A DNA stretch of 64,000 nt from an uncultured Lachnospiraceae bacterium (GTDB lineage Bacteria > Bacillota > Clostridia > Lachnospirales > Lachnospiraceae): NCBI GenBank assembly GCA_910585345.1, contig CAJUDS010000003.1:149686-213685 (forward strand), written 5' to 3'. Positions within the stretch are counted from its first letter, which is position 1, and each line of letters opens with the position of its first letter. The notes beneath the pieces were generated by a model. The model saw only the letters and a list, made by a program, of their open reading frames with translations, had not been told where the DNA came from and did no database searches. Positions 46,015-55,259 of the stretch are shown here, piece by piece. Position numbers and translations under genes: made by a program.

Positions 46015-47130
46015 TCATTCAAACATCTCTGCAACCCGCATCAGATGATCCCGTATTTTCAAATGCTGCGGACATACGTTTTCACACCTCCCGCACTTAA
46101 TGCAGGCGGAAGCCTTTCCTCCCTTTGCCGTATGCACGCCATAGTAAAAATCGCTGTTCCAGTCCCGGAACTGTTTCTTGGCATTGTAGCAGGAGAACAA
46201 ATCGGGGATCGCAATCTGCTGCGGGCAGCCGCTGACGCAGTAACGGCAGGCGGTGCAGGCAATCGTATCCTGCATTTTCAGCAGTTCTCTCACCTTCTCC
46301 ACCGCCCTGTGCTCTTCCGCGGAAAAGGGAATAAATTCTTTCATATAGCCGACATTGTCTTCCATCATTTCCATATTGCCCATGCCGGAGAGCACCATAC
46401 ACACCTGCGGAAAAGACGCGCAGAAACGGATGGCATAACTTGCATAACTGCCTCCCTGCAGATCGTCCAGTACCTGCCCTGCCTCTGGCGGTAAATCGAT
46501 CAGGGCCCCGCCCTTGACAGGCTCCATGACGATTACCGGCTTACCGTATTTCTCACATACCTGGTAACAGCGATAGCTTTCAATTCCCGGCGCATCATAA
46601 TCCGCATAATTGAACTGCAGCTGCACTACTTCAATCTCCGGATGTTCCTGCAGTATTTTTTCCAGCACATCCGCCTTATCGTGGAACGACATCCCAAGAT
46701 GTTTGATTTTACCCTCTTTTTTCAGTTCCTGTCCGATCTCAAAAGCACGGCATGACACGTATTTCGGATAATACTGGGCCGTCATGGCATGCAGCAGATA
46801 AAAGTCAAAATAGTCTACGCCGCAGGCTTCCAGCTGGCTTTCAAAAAAAGGCCTGATATCCTCTTCTTTGTGGAAATAATTTTCCGACAGTTTATCTGTC
46901 AGCACGTAACTTTCCCGCGGATATTTTTTCGTCAGACATTCCCTGATCGCTGTTTCGCTCTTTTCATCCACATAACCATGCGCCGTGTCGAAATAATTAA
47001 ATCCGTTTTCCAAAAATACCGCAATCATTTTAGAAAATTCGTCATAATCCACTTCCGTACCGTTCATAGGCAGGCGCATACAACCGAAACCGAAATTTTT
47101 CCGTATCTCTTCATAATACTTGTTCTTCAT
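46015..47130 (-). CDS. Aldo/keto reductase with C-terminal 4Fe-4S ferredoxin domain (1)
   Basis: 371 residues. The aldo/keto reductase barrel has FGFGCMRLPMNG, NYFDTAHGY (catalytic Asp/Tyr) and VDYFDFYLLHAM. The C-terminal domain has two cluster motifs, CTACRYCVSGCP and CIKCGRCENVCP, a bacterial-type ferredoxin. Such fusions may couple carbonyl reduction to ferredoxin. The ATG at 47130 follows AAGGAGG. It is 45 bases downstream of a second reductase of the same type. Confidence 0.88.
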   Translation of the reverse strand: MKNKYYEEIRKNFGFGCMRLPMNGTEVDYDEFSKMIAVFLENGFNYFDTAHGYVDEKSETAIRECLTKKYPRESYVLTDKLSENYFHKEEDIRPFFESQLEACGVDYFDFYLLHAMTAQYYPKYVSCRAFEIGQELKKEGKIKHLGMSFHDKADVLEKILQEHPEIEVVQLQFNYADYDAPGIESYRCYQVCEKYGKPVIVMEPVKGGALIDLPPEAGQVLDDLQGGSYASYAIRFCASFPQVCMVLSGMGNMEMMEDNVGYMKEFIPFSAEEHRAVEKVRELLKMQDTIACTACRYCVSGCPQQIAIPDLFSCYNAKKQFRDWNSDFYYGVHTAKGGKASACIKCGRCENVCPQHLKIRDHLMRVAEMFE

Positions 47131-47175
47131 CTTTCCTCCTTCTGACACACTCACTGCGTCATATGAGCAGATTGT

Positions 47176-48345
47176 TCAGTCCTGCTTTCCAGCCCCGTCC
47201 TTTCGAAACATTTCCACTGCCTTCTTCATATTTTCAATCACTTTGACCTGAAACGGGCACCGTTTTTCACACGCGCCGCAGGCAATGCACTCCTCCGCCT
47301 TATGTTCCAACAGCGCATAGTGTTCCCTTACCGTCTCCGGGACCTCTCCCTGTGCCGCCGCAAGATGCAGGAATTTGGTCACATCCGCTACATTGATACC
47401 TTTCGGACAGGGCGCGCAGTGTCCGCAGTACATACAGTGTCCCTGCCAACTGATTCTCGGAAATGCCGCCAATGCCGCTGCATAGTCTTTTTCCGCTTCC
47501 GGCGCGCTTTCATAGGCAATGCTCTGCGCCAGATCGTCCATTGTCCTTGCCCCCGCCATCACCGAGGCCACTGCCGGGCGGGTCAGCGCATAATTCAGAC
47601 ACTGAAACGCTGTCAGTTCCTTTCCTGCGGGGGACACTTCTCTATTCAGCAGATCACCGCCTCCAAACGCTTTCATCACTGTGATGCCAACGCCCTTTCT
47701 CTGACATGTCTCATATAGCTTCTGACGCCCGGGATCCATATTCAGCAGCGGCTTCGCATAATTTTCTGCATTCCAGAGTTCCTCCACGTCCTCGCTGGCA
47801 GGGAGCAGATCATAGCAGGGGTTAACACTGAACATCAATACGTCGATCAAACCGCTTTCCACTGCCGCCAGCGCGGCCTGCGGATTGTGACTCGAAAGGC
47901 CAATGCAGCCAATGGTTTTGGCCTTTTTCAATTCCAGAGCATACTGCATCACCGGACCGTCCTGCACCCGGCCCCAGTCTTCCAGAGAATCCACATAATG
48001 GATCATGCCGATTTCCACATGATCTGTCTCCAGACGGTGAAGCTGGTCCGTAAAACCCTCTCTCACCTCCTGCGGCTCTCTCGTCCGTTTGTATTGTCCG
48101 TCTTTCCAGATGGTACATAAATGTGCCTGCAGGATAAATTTATCCCGCCTGCCACGCAGCGCTCTTCCAAGATGAGAGCGCATCTGAGGGTTGGGCGCGT
48201 ACAGATCCATACAGTTCACACCCGCTTCCTCCATCCGGTCTACAAACGCTTTCACCTCCTCGTATGGTTTGTCTACAAAACCCTCACAACCCATACCGAT
48301 CTCACTGACCATATATTCTGTTTTTCCCAGCTTCCGATATTTCAT
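47176..48345 (-). CDS. Aldo/keto reductase with C-terminal 4Fe-4S ferredoxin domain (2)
   Basis: 389 residues. The barrel starts MKYRKLGKTEYMVSEIGMGCEG, with NCMDLYAPNP where the classical Tyr motif is usual. The C-terminus has CMYCGHCAPCPKG and CIACGACEKRCP clusters. GGAGG precedes the ATG. It lies 60 bases downstream of larO on the same strand and may be co-transcribed with it and with the following reductase. Confidence 0.88.
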   Translation of the reverse strand: MKYRKLGKTEYMVSEIGMGCEGFVDKPYEEVKAFVDRMEEAGVNCMDLYAPNPQMRSHLGRALRGRRDKFILQAHLCTIWKDGQYKRTREPQEVREGFTDQLHRLETDHVEIGMIHYVDSLEDWGRVQDGPVMQYALELKKAKTIGCIGLSSHNPQAALAAVESGLIDVLMFSVNPCYDLLPASEDVEELWNAENYAKPLLNMDPGRQKLYETCQRKGVGITVMKAFGGGDLLNREVSPAGKELTAFQCLNYALTRPAVASVMAGARTMDDLAQSIAYESAPEAEKDYAAALAAFPRISWQGHCMYCGHCAPCPKGINVADVTKFLHLAAAQGEVPETVREHYALLEHKAEECIACGACEKRCPFQVKVIENMKKAVEMFRKDGAGKQD

Positions 48346-48405
48346 TTTCTACCTCCTGTTCCCATTTTCCATCTGACAATCGAACATGGCAAAAGATCTT
48401 TCCGG

Positions 48406-49152
48406 TTAATGTCGTAAAACACCGCCTCTGCGCGAAAGCGACAGCGGCAGTTCCAGTCCGTTTCCTGCGAGCAGCTTCTCGTCAGTAAGTATCTCCTCCG
48501 TTCTTCCGTCCTTCACAATCCTTCCCTCCGACAGAAAAATGGTTCTCTCGCATGTATCCCAGATCATGTCCAGATCGTGGGAGGCAATTATCTTTGTGCT
48601 CTCTATCTCGCGTATCACCTGAATCAGATTTTTGCGGTTGCGCGGATCCAGCGCGACGGACGGCTCATCCAAAAGAACGATCTTTGGCGTAAGCGACAGA
48701 ATCGTGGCAATGGACGCCAGTTTCTTCTCTCCTCCGCTCATCCTGTAGATCAGTCTGTCCTGTAAAGATTCAATATGTACCTGTCGCAGCGCCCCTATGA
48801 CCCGTCTTTCCACTTCCTCCGCACGATATCCATAATTGCGCGGGCCGAAGGCTACATCCTCATATACGGTCGAAAGAAACAGCTGGCTTTCCGAATCCTG
48901 AAATACGTACCCTGTTTTTGCCCTGACCTGCCGCAGATGCTTTTTTTCCACCGACAGTCCGCCCACTTCCACAAGGCCTTTGTAACCGGTCAGCAATCCA
49001 ACCAGTATTTTCAGCAATGTGGATTTTCCTGCGCCATTGGCGCCGATCAGACCCACTGATTCCGCTCTGCCCACAGAGAACTGCAAATCCGACAATACTT
49101 CTTTTCCGCCGTCATAGGAAAATGTCAGATGCTTTATCTCCACTGCATTCAT
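48406..49152 (-). CDS. larO: ECF transporter ATPase, CbiO/LarO-like
   Basis: 248 residues from ATG 49152 (MNAVEIKHL). Walker A is GANGAGKSTLLKIL, Q-loop FQDSESQLFL, signature MSGGEKKLASIATIL and Walker B PKIVLLDEPSVALDP, followed by IIASHDLDMI. It energises the nickel/cobalt ECF transporter formed with the two upstream genes. The gene is part of the lar operon, which suggests nickel as substrate. Confidence 0.85.
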   Translation of the reverse strand: MNAVEIKHLTFSYDGGKEVLSDLQFSVGRAESVGLIGANGAGKSTLLKILVGLLTGYKGLVEVGGLSVEKKHLRQVRAKTGYVFQDSESQLFLSTVYEDVAFGPRNYGYRAEEVERRVIGALRQVHIESLQDRLIYRMSGGEKKLASIATILSLTPKIVLLDEPSVALDPRNRKNLIQVIREIESTKIIASHDLDMIWDTCERTIFLSEGRIVKDGRTEEILTDEKLLAGNGLELPLSLSRRGGVLRH

Positions 49153-49177
49153 TTTCCGCCCTACCTTTCCCCATTCA

Positions 49178-49993
49178 CTAAATCTGACCGCAGAGCAGTC
49201 CGCCAACCAGATGAAATACCGGAACACTGCGCAAAATGAGAAATACGCCCAGCCACACGGCAGCATACAAAATGTTCCGCCCCTTCCCCGCCCTCTTCTG
49301 TCCTTCTTCACAGGGAAACGCACCGTTATAGCCCCGCAGCAGCATGCTGTCATACACATCTCCGGCGCGGTCCATGCTCCGCAGCAGCAGCATACCGGCA
49401 AAGGAGCCCCATGCGCTCATATGAACGCCTTTTTTGCCCGCTGAACGTAAGGCATATGCCTGCACCATTCTCTGTGTTTCTTTCAGAAGCACAATCAGAT
49501 ACCGGTATGTCAGCAGCAATACCGTTACCATGCCTTCGGGAGCCCCCATTCTCCGAAATGTCATGCAAAGCCTGTCAATGCCCATGGACAAGATAAGAAA
49601 ATAAGCCGCGTACATTGTGAAAGTCCCTTTTGCCAGCAGAACGGCCGCCGACAGCATACCGCCGGTCACCGGCAGACTTCCTATACAGAATACGACATAT
49701 CTGTCATATAGCAGATTGGCAGCACACAGCAGAAGCAATGGCAGCAACAGATATTTCAGACGCCAAAACCCCTTCCGCAGCGAAATATCCTCCCATACCG
49801 CTGTCACAATCAAATACAATGACATGCCCAGTACCCCTGACAAATCATATTTTCCAAAAGACATTGTAGCCGCCAGGAAACCGCCGCATACGACAAGTCT
49901 GGCCGCAGGATGCATGCGGTCTCCCGTGCTTCTTCTGGCCGCCTCCGCATCCGCCTCATGCAGAGCGGCTATGGCTTTCTGCAGACTGTCCAT
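49178..49993 (-). CDS. larQ: ECF transporter T component, CbiQ/LarQ-like
   Basis: 271 residues, four to six membrane segments, with the two cytoplasmic coupling motifs of the CbiQ family: RRMGAPEGMVTVL and QRMVQAYALRSAGKK. It connects the substrate-binding subunit to the ATPase. The start at 49993 (AAGGAAGGGA upstream) lies 38 bases inside the preceding gene, so translation is coupled. Confidence 0.83.
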   Translation of the reverse strand: MDSLQKAIAALHEADAEAARRSTGDRMHPAARLVVCGGFLAATMSFGKYDLSGVLGMSLYLIVTAVWEDISLRKGFWRLKYLLLPLLLLCAANLLYDRYVVFCIGSLPVTGGMLSAAVLLAKGTFTMYAAYFLILSMGIDRLCMTFRRMGAPEGMVTVLLLTYRYLIVLLKETQRMVQAYALRSAGKKGVHMSAWGSFAGMLLLRSMDRAGDVYDSMLLRGYNGAFPCEEGQKRAGKGRNILYAAVWLGVFLILRSVPVFHLVGGLLCGQI

Positions 49994-51023
49994 CTTTTCC
50001 CTTCCTTCTGAAAAAACGCAGCACATAACAGCCGCCGGTACAGACTGCAATAACGGCTATCCCTCCTACAATACCCGAAAAGGAAGTGCCTGCTGCAGAC
50101 CCGTTCCCACGGAATCCATAGTCAGGCAGCACCGCCGCTGTCTCCTGCAGGCCGGATGCCGCTTCATAAATATCCCCTGACGCCGTCAGCTCCGCACTAC
50201 CCGCCACCTTTTCCAAAGACCACTCTAATCCGTCCGGCTCTGCAGATGCCGCCAGAGAAAACAGGCCGCCAATGACAAAAGCGGCCGCCGCCAGAGTCCC
50301 CGCCGTCTGTTTGAGGGTCAGTCTGCCGCTTTTTCCCACCCTGCGGTTACCTGCCGTTAATCCCGTCTCTTGTTTTGCATCTTCATATCCCCACAAAAGC
50401 GAGGGGCGCATCTCATAGACAAAAACAAGTACTGCCGCCGTGATCACGCCCTCTACGAAACCGATCGCCAGATGAATCGGCTGCATCACAGACAAGAATA
50501 TGCCGAACGGCAGCGCCGTTATGCCTGATGCCAAAGTTTCCAGCGTTACCGACAATGCGCCGAGCTGCAGCGAAAAAACAGCGCCCGCTATGGACGCGGC
50601 GACTATTCTTTTCTTTGTAACGCCTTTTCTCACGACCGTTTTCCATATGAGCAGACCGCCAATAAAGCATCCGTAAAAAGCCATATTCCATAGGTTTGCC
50701 CCCAGCGCCAGTAATCCGCCGTCCGCAAAAAGCAGGCACTGGATCAGCAGTACGCCCGCCATCGTTAGAAATCCCGCCTCCGGTCCCAGCACGGCGGATA
50801 CCAGCAGACCGCCGCATAAATGCCCGGAAGAACCTGTCCCCGGTATGGAAAAATTAATCATCTGCGCGGCAAAGACAAAAGCGCCCATTACACCCATCAC
50901 CGGAATTTTATCAGGCTGCTCCATCTCCCGCACCTTTTTGATGGAATACGCCATAGCAGCGCCGGAACATGCGTACATTGTCCCGGCCACTGCCGGTGTC
51001 ATCAAAGCATCCGCCATATGCAT
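49956..51023 (-). CDS. larMN: ECF nickel/cobalt substrate-binding subunit CbiM/LarMN fused to PDGLE domain
   Basis: 355 residues. The N-terminus MHMADALMTPAV is the metal-binding signature of the CbiM/NikM family; several membrane segments follow, with GTGSSGHLCGGLLVS and LGPEAGFLTMAGVLLIQCLLFADGGL. The C-terminal 80 residues contain AEPDGLEWSLEKVAG, a PDGLE (CbiN/NikN-like) domain. GGAGG precedes the ATG by eight bases. Gene order with larB, larE and larC makes nickel supply for the pincer cofactor the likely role; cobalt remains formally possible. Confidence 0.85.
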   Translation of the reverse strand: MHMADALMTPAVAGTMYACSGAAMAYSIKKVREMEQPDKIPVMGVMGAFVFAAQMINFSIPGTGSSGHLCGGLLVSAVLGPEAGFLTMAGVLLIQCLLFADGGLLALGANLWNMAFYGCFIGGLLIWKTVVRKGVTKKRIVAASIAGAVFSLQLGALSVTLETLASGITALPFGIFLSVMQPIHLAIGFVEGVITAAVLVFVYEMRPSLLWGYEDAKQETGLTAGNRRVGKSGRLTLKQTAGTLAAAAFVIGGLFSLAASAEPDGLEWSLEKVAGSAELTASGDIYEAASGLQETAAVLPDYGFRGNGSAAGTSFSGIVGGIAVIAVCTGGCYVLRFFRRKGKDGQSAESHSRSA

Positions 51024-51106
51024 ACTTGCTTCCTCCTGAATTTTTCAGCGCAAGACGGCAGGCGCCTGTCTGCCGTCTTGCGCGCCGGGCAATCCGCTCT
51101 GCCCAG

Positions 51107-52384
51107 TTATCTGTTCTCCTCTGCGGCCAGCGTGGCAATGATCCGATAGACCTCTCCAAAAGGCAGTCCTTGCGCACGAGAAATTGCCGCAACACTGTCA
51201 TACTCCGGATAATAGCGTTTTCCATCCGCCATGCCGCACACTTTCACGGCCGCATTCCCGTACCTTGTTTCCAGCAGCATCCGCTCTCTCGGCAGAACGG
51301 TGCGCTCCATCTCCATCCGGCGGATTCCGATTGTCGTCGTCTGCGTAAAAATGATCCGCTCCAGTTTACGCCGGTCTGCCTCCCGGCAGATCACATTCAG
51401 CTGCCAGCCCGGTCTGTTCTTTTTCATATAAACCGGCGTGTAGTGCACATCTCTTGCTCCCGCCTCCAACAGCAGTTCCATCACATATCCAAGCGCTTCT
51501 CCGCTGCAGTCGTCGATATTGGTTTCCAGCTTGCAGATGTGGTCTTCCTCCTGCGACTCTCCGTATTCCGATTCCCCCGCGCACTCGATCAGCATGGCCC
51601 GCAGAATACTGGGACGCTCATACCTGCGCTTTCCCGCACCGATCCCTGTCTTTTTGATTTTCCATACCGCCGGAAGTCTGTGGGACGTACAGACGGCAGC
51701 GGCAATCGCCGCACCCGTAGGGGTGACAAATTCCCCTTCCACATCCGTCACCGCAATCGGCAGGCCATACGCCGATACAATATTGACAACCGCCGGAACC
51801 GGCACCGGCAGGATGCCGTGCTGACACCTGACCGTTCCCGTCCCTTCGCACAATTTTGGCACAATCACTTCTGTGATACCAAGATCATCGATGCACACTG
51901 CGGCCGCTATGATATCCACAATAGAATCTATCGCCCCAACCTCATGGAAATGCACCTCACTGACCGGCAGATCGTGCGCTTTCGCCTCCGCCTCCGCCAG
52001 AATCATAAAAATACGCTCCGCTATCTCTCTGGCACGTGTTGTCATATGGCAGGCTGCTATGATATCCCTGATCTCCGCCATTCCCCTGTGGTCATGGTGA
52101 TGCGCATGACCGTCATTTGTTCCCGAAACGGCGCTATGCCTTCCATGCAGATATTCCATATCGTGATCATGGTTTTCATGCGCCGCATCCAGAAGCACAC
52201 GGAAGTCACAGCAGTCGATCCCCGCTTTTTTCACGCTTCCAACCTCTATCGAAAACCCCCGCACAGGAATACTGTCCAAAGCCGCGTCTAATGCCTTCCG
52301 GCTGGCCCCCAGATCAAGCAGCGCAGCCACCGTCATATCTCCGCTGATACCGGCGCTGCATTCCAGATATAATGTATTTGCCAT
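51107..52384 (-). CDS. larC: Nickel-pincer cofactor biosynthesis protein LarC
   Basis: 425 residues. The N-terminus has LYLECSAGISGDMTVAALLDLG, then a histidine-rich segment (NDGHAHHHDHRGMAE), HFHEVGAIDSIVDI and GEFVTPTGAAIAA. The C-terminal LarC2 part has LETNIDDCSGEALGYVMELL and TTTIGIRRMEMERTVL. LarC inserts nickel into the dithio-pyridinium precursor. Here it is one continuous frame, unlike lactobacilli, where larC1/larC2 are joined by frameshifting. The start at 52384 follows GGAGAGGG. Confidence 0.93.
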   Translation of the reverse strand: MANTLYLECSAGISGDMTVAALLDLGASRKALDAALDSIPVRGFSIEVGSVKKAGIDCCDFRVLLDAAHENHDHDMEYLHGRHSAVSGTNDGHAHHHDHRGMAEIRDIIAACHMTTRAREIAERIFMILAEAEAKAHDLPVSEVHFHEVGAIDSIVDIIAAAVCIDDLGITEVIVPKLCEGTGTVRCQHGILPVPVPAVVNIVSAYGLPIAVTDVEGEFVTPTGAAIAAAVCTSHRLPAVWKIKKTGIGAGKRRYERPSILRAMLIECAGESEYGESQEEDHICKLETNIDDCSGEALGYVMELLLEAGARDVHYTPVYMKKNRPGWQLNVICREADRRKLERIIFTQTTTIGIRRMEMERTVLPRERMLLETRYGNAAVKVCGMADGKRYYPEYDSVAAISRAQGLPFGEVYRIIATLAAEENR

Positions 52385-52386
52385 CT

Positions 52387-53271
52387 TCATTCCCTCTCCG
52401 CATATCGTTCTGACGCATAACCGTCACTTGATAGTATTTTTTTCTCATTCATACTGCCCGTACGGTATCCCTCTACATCCAGTGACACATAGGAAAACCC
52501 ATATTCCCGCAGCTTTGTCGCAACCTTCTTTCGTATTCCTTCCTGCAGCAGCCGCTCAAATTCTCCGGGCAGAATTTCAATCCGTGCCAGCGTCCCGTGG
52601 ACCCGCACACGATACTGATAAAATCCCAGATCCCGCAGCAGCTCTTCCGCACGTTCCACCATTGACAGTTTTTCCTGTGTAATCGTCTCTCCATATACAA
52701 ACCGGGAAGCCAGACAGGCAAAAGACGGTTTGTTCCATACGGGCAGCCCTGCCTGTCTGGAAAGGCAGCGAATCTCCGCCTTTGTCAGCCCCGCGTCCCG
52801 CAGAGGACTTATGACGCCAAGCTCGGCTACCGCCTGCATCCCCGGCCTGTAGTCTCCCATATCATCTACATTGGAGCCTTCCACCACCGCCGACAGGCCA
52901 AGATTTTCTGCAGTTTCCAACATTTTCCGAAACAGCTCCCGTTTACACAAATAGCATCTGTTGGCAGGATTCGCCGAAAATCCTTCTATTTTCAGTTCTT
53001 CCGATAAGATCACAATCTGCCTGATGCCCCTCTCCTGGCAAAACCGCTCTGCTTCCAAAAATTCTCTTTCCGGAAATAGATACGACCGCGATGTCACGGC
53101 AACCGCCCGTTCTCCCAATACGGTATGGGCTGCTTCCAAAAGAAAGGCAGAATCCACACCGCCGGAAAACGCTACCGCCACACTCTGCAGATTTTCTAAA
53201 GATTCATAAAGCAGCTGCCGTTTATTTTCCGCCGTTTTTATGTTACACACCGCCTTTCGGATCTCTGTCAA
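52387..53271 (-). CDS. larE: Pyridinium bis-thiocarboxylate synthase LarE
   Basis: 294 residues. The PP-loop SGGVDS is present at 36-41. Cys106 and Cys109 lie in NRCYLCKREL and Cys186 in SFACLASRF. L. plantarum LarE has only the last, which is sacrificed; the three-cysteine form is associated with a [4Fe-4S] cluster that supplies sulfur catalytically. LarE adds the two sulfur atoms of the pincer cofactor. The start is a TTG at 53271 overlapping the larB stop (TTGA). Confidence 0.92.
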   Translation of the reverse strand: MTEIRKAVCNIKTAENKRQLLYESLENLQSVAVAFSGGVDSAFLLEAAHTVLGERAVAVTSRSYLFPEREFLEAERFCQERGIRQIVILSEELKIEGFSANPANRCYLCKRELFRKMLETAENLGLSAVVEGSNVDDMGDYRPGMQAVAELGVISPLRDAGLTKAEIRCLSRQAGLPVWNKPSFACLASRFVYGETITQEKLSMVERAEELLRDLGFYQYRVRVHGTLARIEILPGEFERLLQEGIRKKVATKLREYGFSYVSLDVEGYRTGSMNEKKILSSDGYASERYAERE

Positions 53272-54014
53272 TTTTCCACTGCCATCCGGTTAATCTGTGT
53301 TGCCAGATATCCGGCTCCATATCCATTGTCAATATTAACCACCGCCACACCGTTGGCACAGGAATTAATCATCGTCAGCAGAGCCGACAAACCATGCATG
53401 CTGGCGCCATACCCGATGGAAGTCGGCACCGCGATCACCGGATGATTCACAAGTCCGCCAATCACACTGGCAAGCGCGCCTTCCATGCCCGCCACCGCAA
53501 CCACACAATTGGCGGACTGTATCACATCCAGCCTGGAAAGCAGTCTGTGCAGACCGCTGACCCCCACATCATAGACACGTTCTACACAGGAGCCGAAGTA
53601 CTCCGCGGTCTGCGCCGCCTCTTCCGCCACCGGAATATCCGCCGTACCGGCCGTGCAGACCGCTATCCTGCCCATCCTCTTCCTGCTGTTCTTTTCTATT
53701 TTTAATATCCGGGAAATTTCATCATAGACAATTTCCGGGATAACCGCTTTTACCGCTTCATACTGGTGTCTGTCCGCTCTTGTACCGAATGCTTCCCCGT
53801 TTGCCGCGTACATTTTCTGATAAATGGAAACCAGATACGCATCCGGCTTCCCGCTGCAGTAAATCACTTCCGGAAATCCGGAACGAATCTCCCTGTGCGA
53901 ATCAAGCTTTGCATACCCAAGCTCCACAAAAGGCTGTTTCCTGAAGTATTTCTCAGCTTCTTCCACCGACAGCACGCCCGATCTGACTTGTTCCAACACT
54001 TCCCGCGTTTCCAT
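53268..54014 (-). CDS. larB: Pyridinium-3,5-biscarboxylate synthase LarB
   Basis: 248 residues, with YFRKQPFVELGYAKLDSHRE at the N-terminus and a PurE-like C-terminal half (GRIAVCTAGTADIPVAEEAA, then YDVGVSGLHRLL and MEGALASVIGGLVNHPVIAVPTS). LarB carboxylates nicotinate adenine dinucleotide in the first step of nickel-pincer synthesis. I place the start at 54014; GGAGG lies about 14 bases upstream, so the exact start is not certain. Confidence 0.92.
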   Translation of the reverse strand: METREVLEQVRSGVLSVEEAEKYFRKQPFVELGYAKLDSHREIRSGFPEVIYCSGKPDAYLVSIYQKMYAANGEAFGTRADRHQYEAVKAVIPEIVYDEISRILKIEKNSRKRMGRIAVCTAGTADIPVAEEAAQTAEYFGSCVERVYDVGVSGLHRLLSRLDVIQSANCVVAVAGMEGALASVIGGLVNHPVIAVPTSIGYGASMHGLSALLTMINSCANGVAVVNIDNGYGAGYLATQINRMAVEN

Positions 54015-54103
54015 ATACGATCCGGTTTCCTCCTTTTTCCACAAAATCCCTGCTCCCATTATACGTGTTCCTGCGGCAAATGGCAAATGCTTCTGCCCCG
54101 GCG

Positions 54104-54922
54104 TCATAAAATGCGCATGCCGCTGTGAATCACCTGCAGCTTAGCGCCCATTATTTTTTTCATCACGCCGCAGGCTTCCCCTCCGGTGCAGTGTCCGGTA
54201 TAGAATAAAGCCCCCGTTTCCAGCAGCTCATATGCCATCCGCTCTATATTGCTGATATCCGCTTCCGTATACGCCTCTTTCTGCTGCAGGTGAAAACCAC
54301 TGATAACGATATCCGGCATTGCATGGAAAATAGACGCGTATCTGTCGAGAATATTTAATATCCCATTATGCGCACAGCCTGACAGCAAAACATGCAGTCC
54401 GTCCTGTGCAACTGCCACACACTGTTCATGATCAAAGGTATCCTGCACAAAATTGTCCCCTTCCTTCCGTTTCAGTTCCCGGTTCCCTCTGGCGGGATAT
54501 TTTTCTCCCGACAGACCGGAAAATAAAAACAATTCCTCGTCGATCCGCAGATCCCCTTCCACTGTCACACACTGTTTTAACTGTAAAATATTCTTGTCTA
54601 TCCCGATATATTTTGCCCCGCTGTCTTTTACATGATAATACGCCGCCCCGGCGCCGGATTTCATGTAGACAGATGCCTCTGGGTTCCACTGTGTAAAAGC
54701 CGCAATCCCTCCTCCATGATCATAATGCCCATGACTGAGAACCAGAATATCCACCTGCTTCAGATCAATCCCCAGCGTCTGCGCATTATACCGGAACAAA
54801 TCAGTCGCGCCGCTGTCCACGAGCAGTTTATGCTTACGCGTCTCCACATAGAAACTCAGCCCATGTTCATAACCACAGCCCGGGCTGCCCGGCGTATCTT
54901 CCACAAGATTTACAATCCGCAT
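54104..54922 (-). CDS. MBL-fold hydrolase, first gene of the lar operon
   Basis: 272 residues from ATG 54922 (AAAGGAGAGG upstream). The metallo-beta-lactamase signature HGHYDHGGG follows VDILVLS; other metal ligands are visible in GCAHNG and FYTGHCTGG. It resembles the MJ0301/dihydropterin-synthase-like branch of the fold. It is unidirectional with larB (90-base gap) and may act on a lar intermediate, but that is only context. Confidence 0.8.
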   Translation of the reverse strand: MRIVNLVEDTPGSPGCGYEHGLSFYVETRKHKLLVDSGATDLFRYNAQTLGIDLKQVDILVLSHGHYDHGGGIAAFTQWNPEASVYMKSGAGAAYYHVKDSGAKYIGIDKNILQLKQCVTVEGDLRIDEELFLFSGLSGEKYPARGNRELKRKEGDNFVQDTFDHEQCVAVAQDGLHVLLSGCAHNGILNILDRYASIFHAMPDIVISGFHLQQKEAYTEADISNIERMAYELLETGALFYTGHCTGGEACGVMKKIMGAKLQVIHSGMRIL

Positions 54923-55095
54923 TTTTCCTCTCCTTTTCCGCTCCCCTCTCATTATATTTATACCAGAATACCGTCTCTTTTTCAAATAACAGGACAGGGC
55001 GTTTATCCTGGGCGCTGCCCGGCATAATTTCTGTACGTACGCCGGGCAGAAAAGATTGCATTTTCTAATAGTCCGCGCGCTATGCGGACATCTTC

Positions 55096-55132
55096 TATAT
55101 TTGTACCAGTGAGCGCAAAATCGATATCCGTA
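55096..55132 (-). repeat. Partial copy of the inverted-repeat element
   Basis: ATTTGTACCAGTGAGCGCAAAATCGATATCCGTAC matches one arm of the element at 30747-31014 at 31 of 35 positions (by eye). The other arm is missing. It ends 18 bases before a strong promoter. Confidence 0.7.
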
Positions 55133-55149
55133 CCCCTGTCAGGCAATCC

Positions 55150-55178
55150 TTGCGCTTTGCCCGGCAAATGCGTATAAT
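55150..55178 (+). promoter_or_regulatory. Promoter of the 55.3-kb lipoprotein operon
   Basis: TTGCGC (55150-55155) and TATAAT (55173-55178) are separated by exactly 17 bases, about 80 bases upstream of the lipoprotein start. Confidence 0.65.
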
Positions 55179-55259
55179 GAATGTATTACAGGAGCAAATG
55201 GTAACATGTCAGGCAATGCGTGATACCGTCTGAACAATCACAAAATACCGGGAGGAAAT

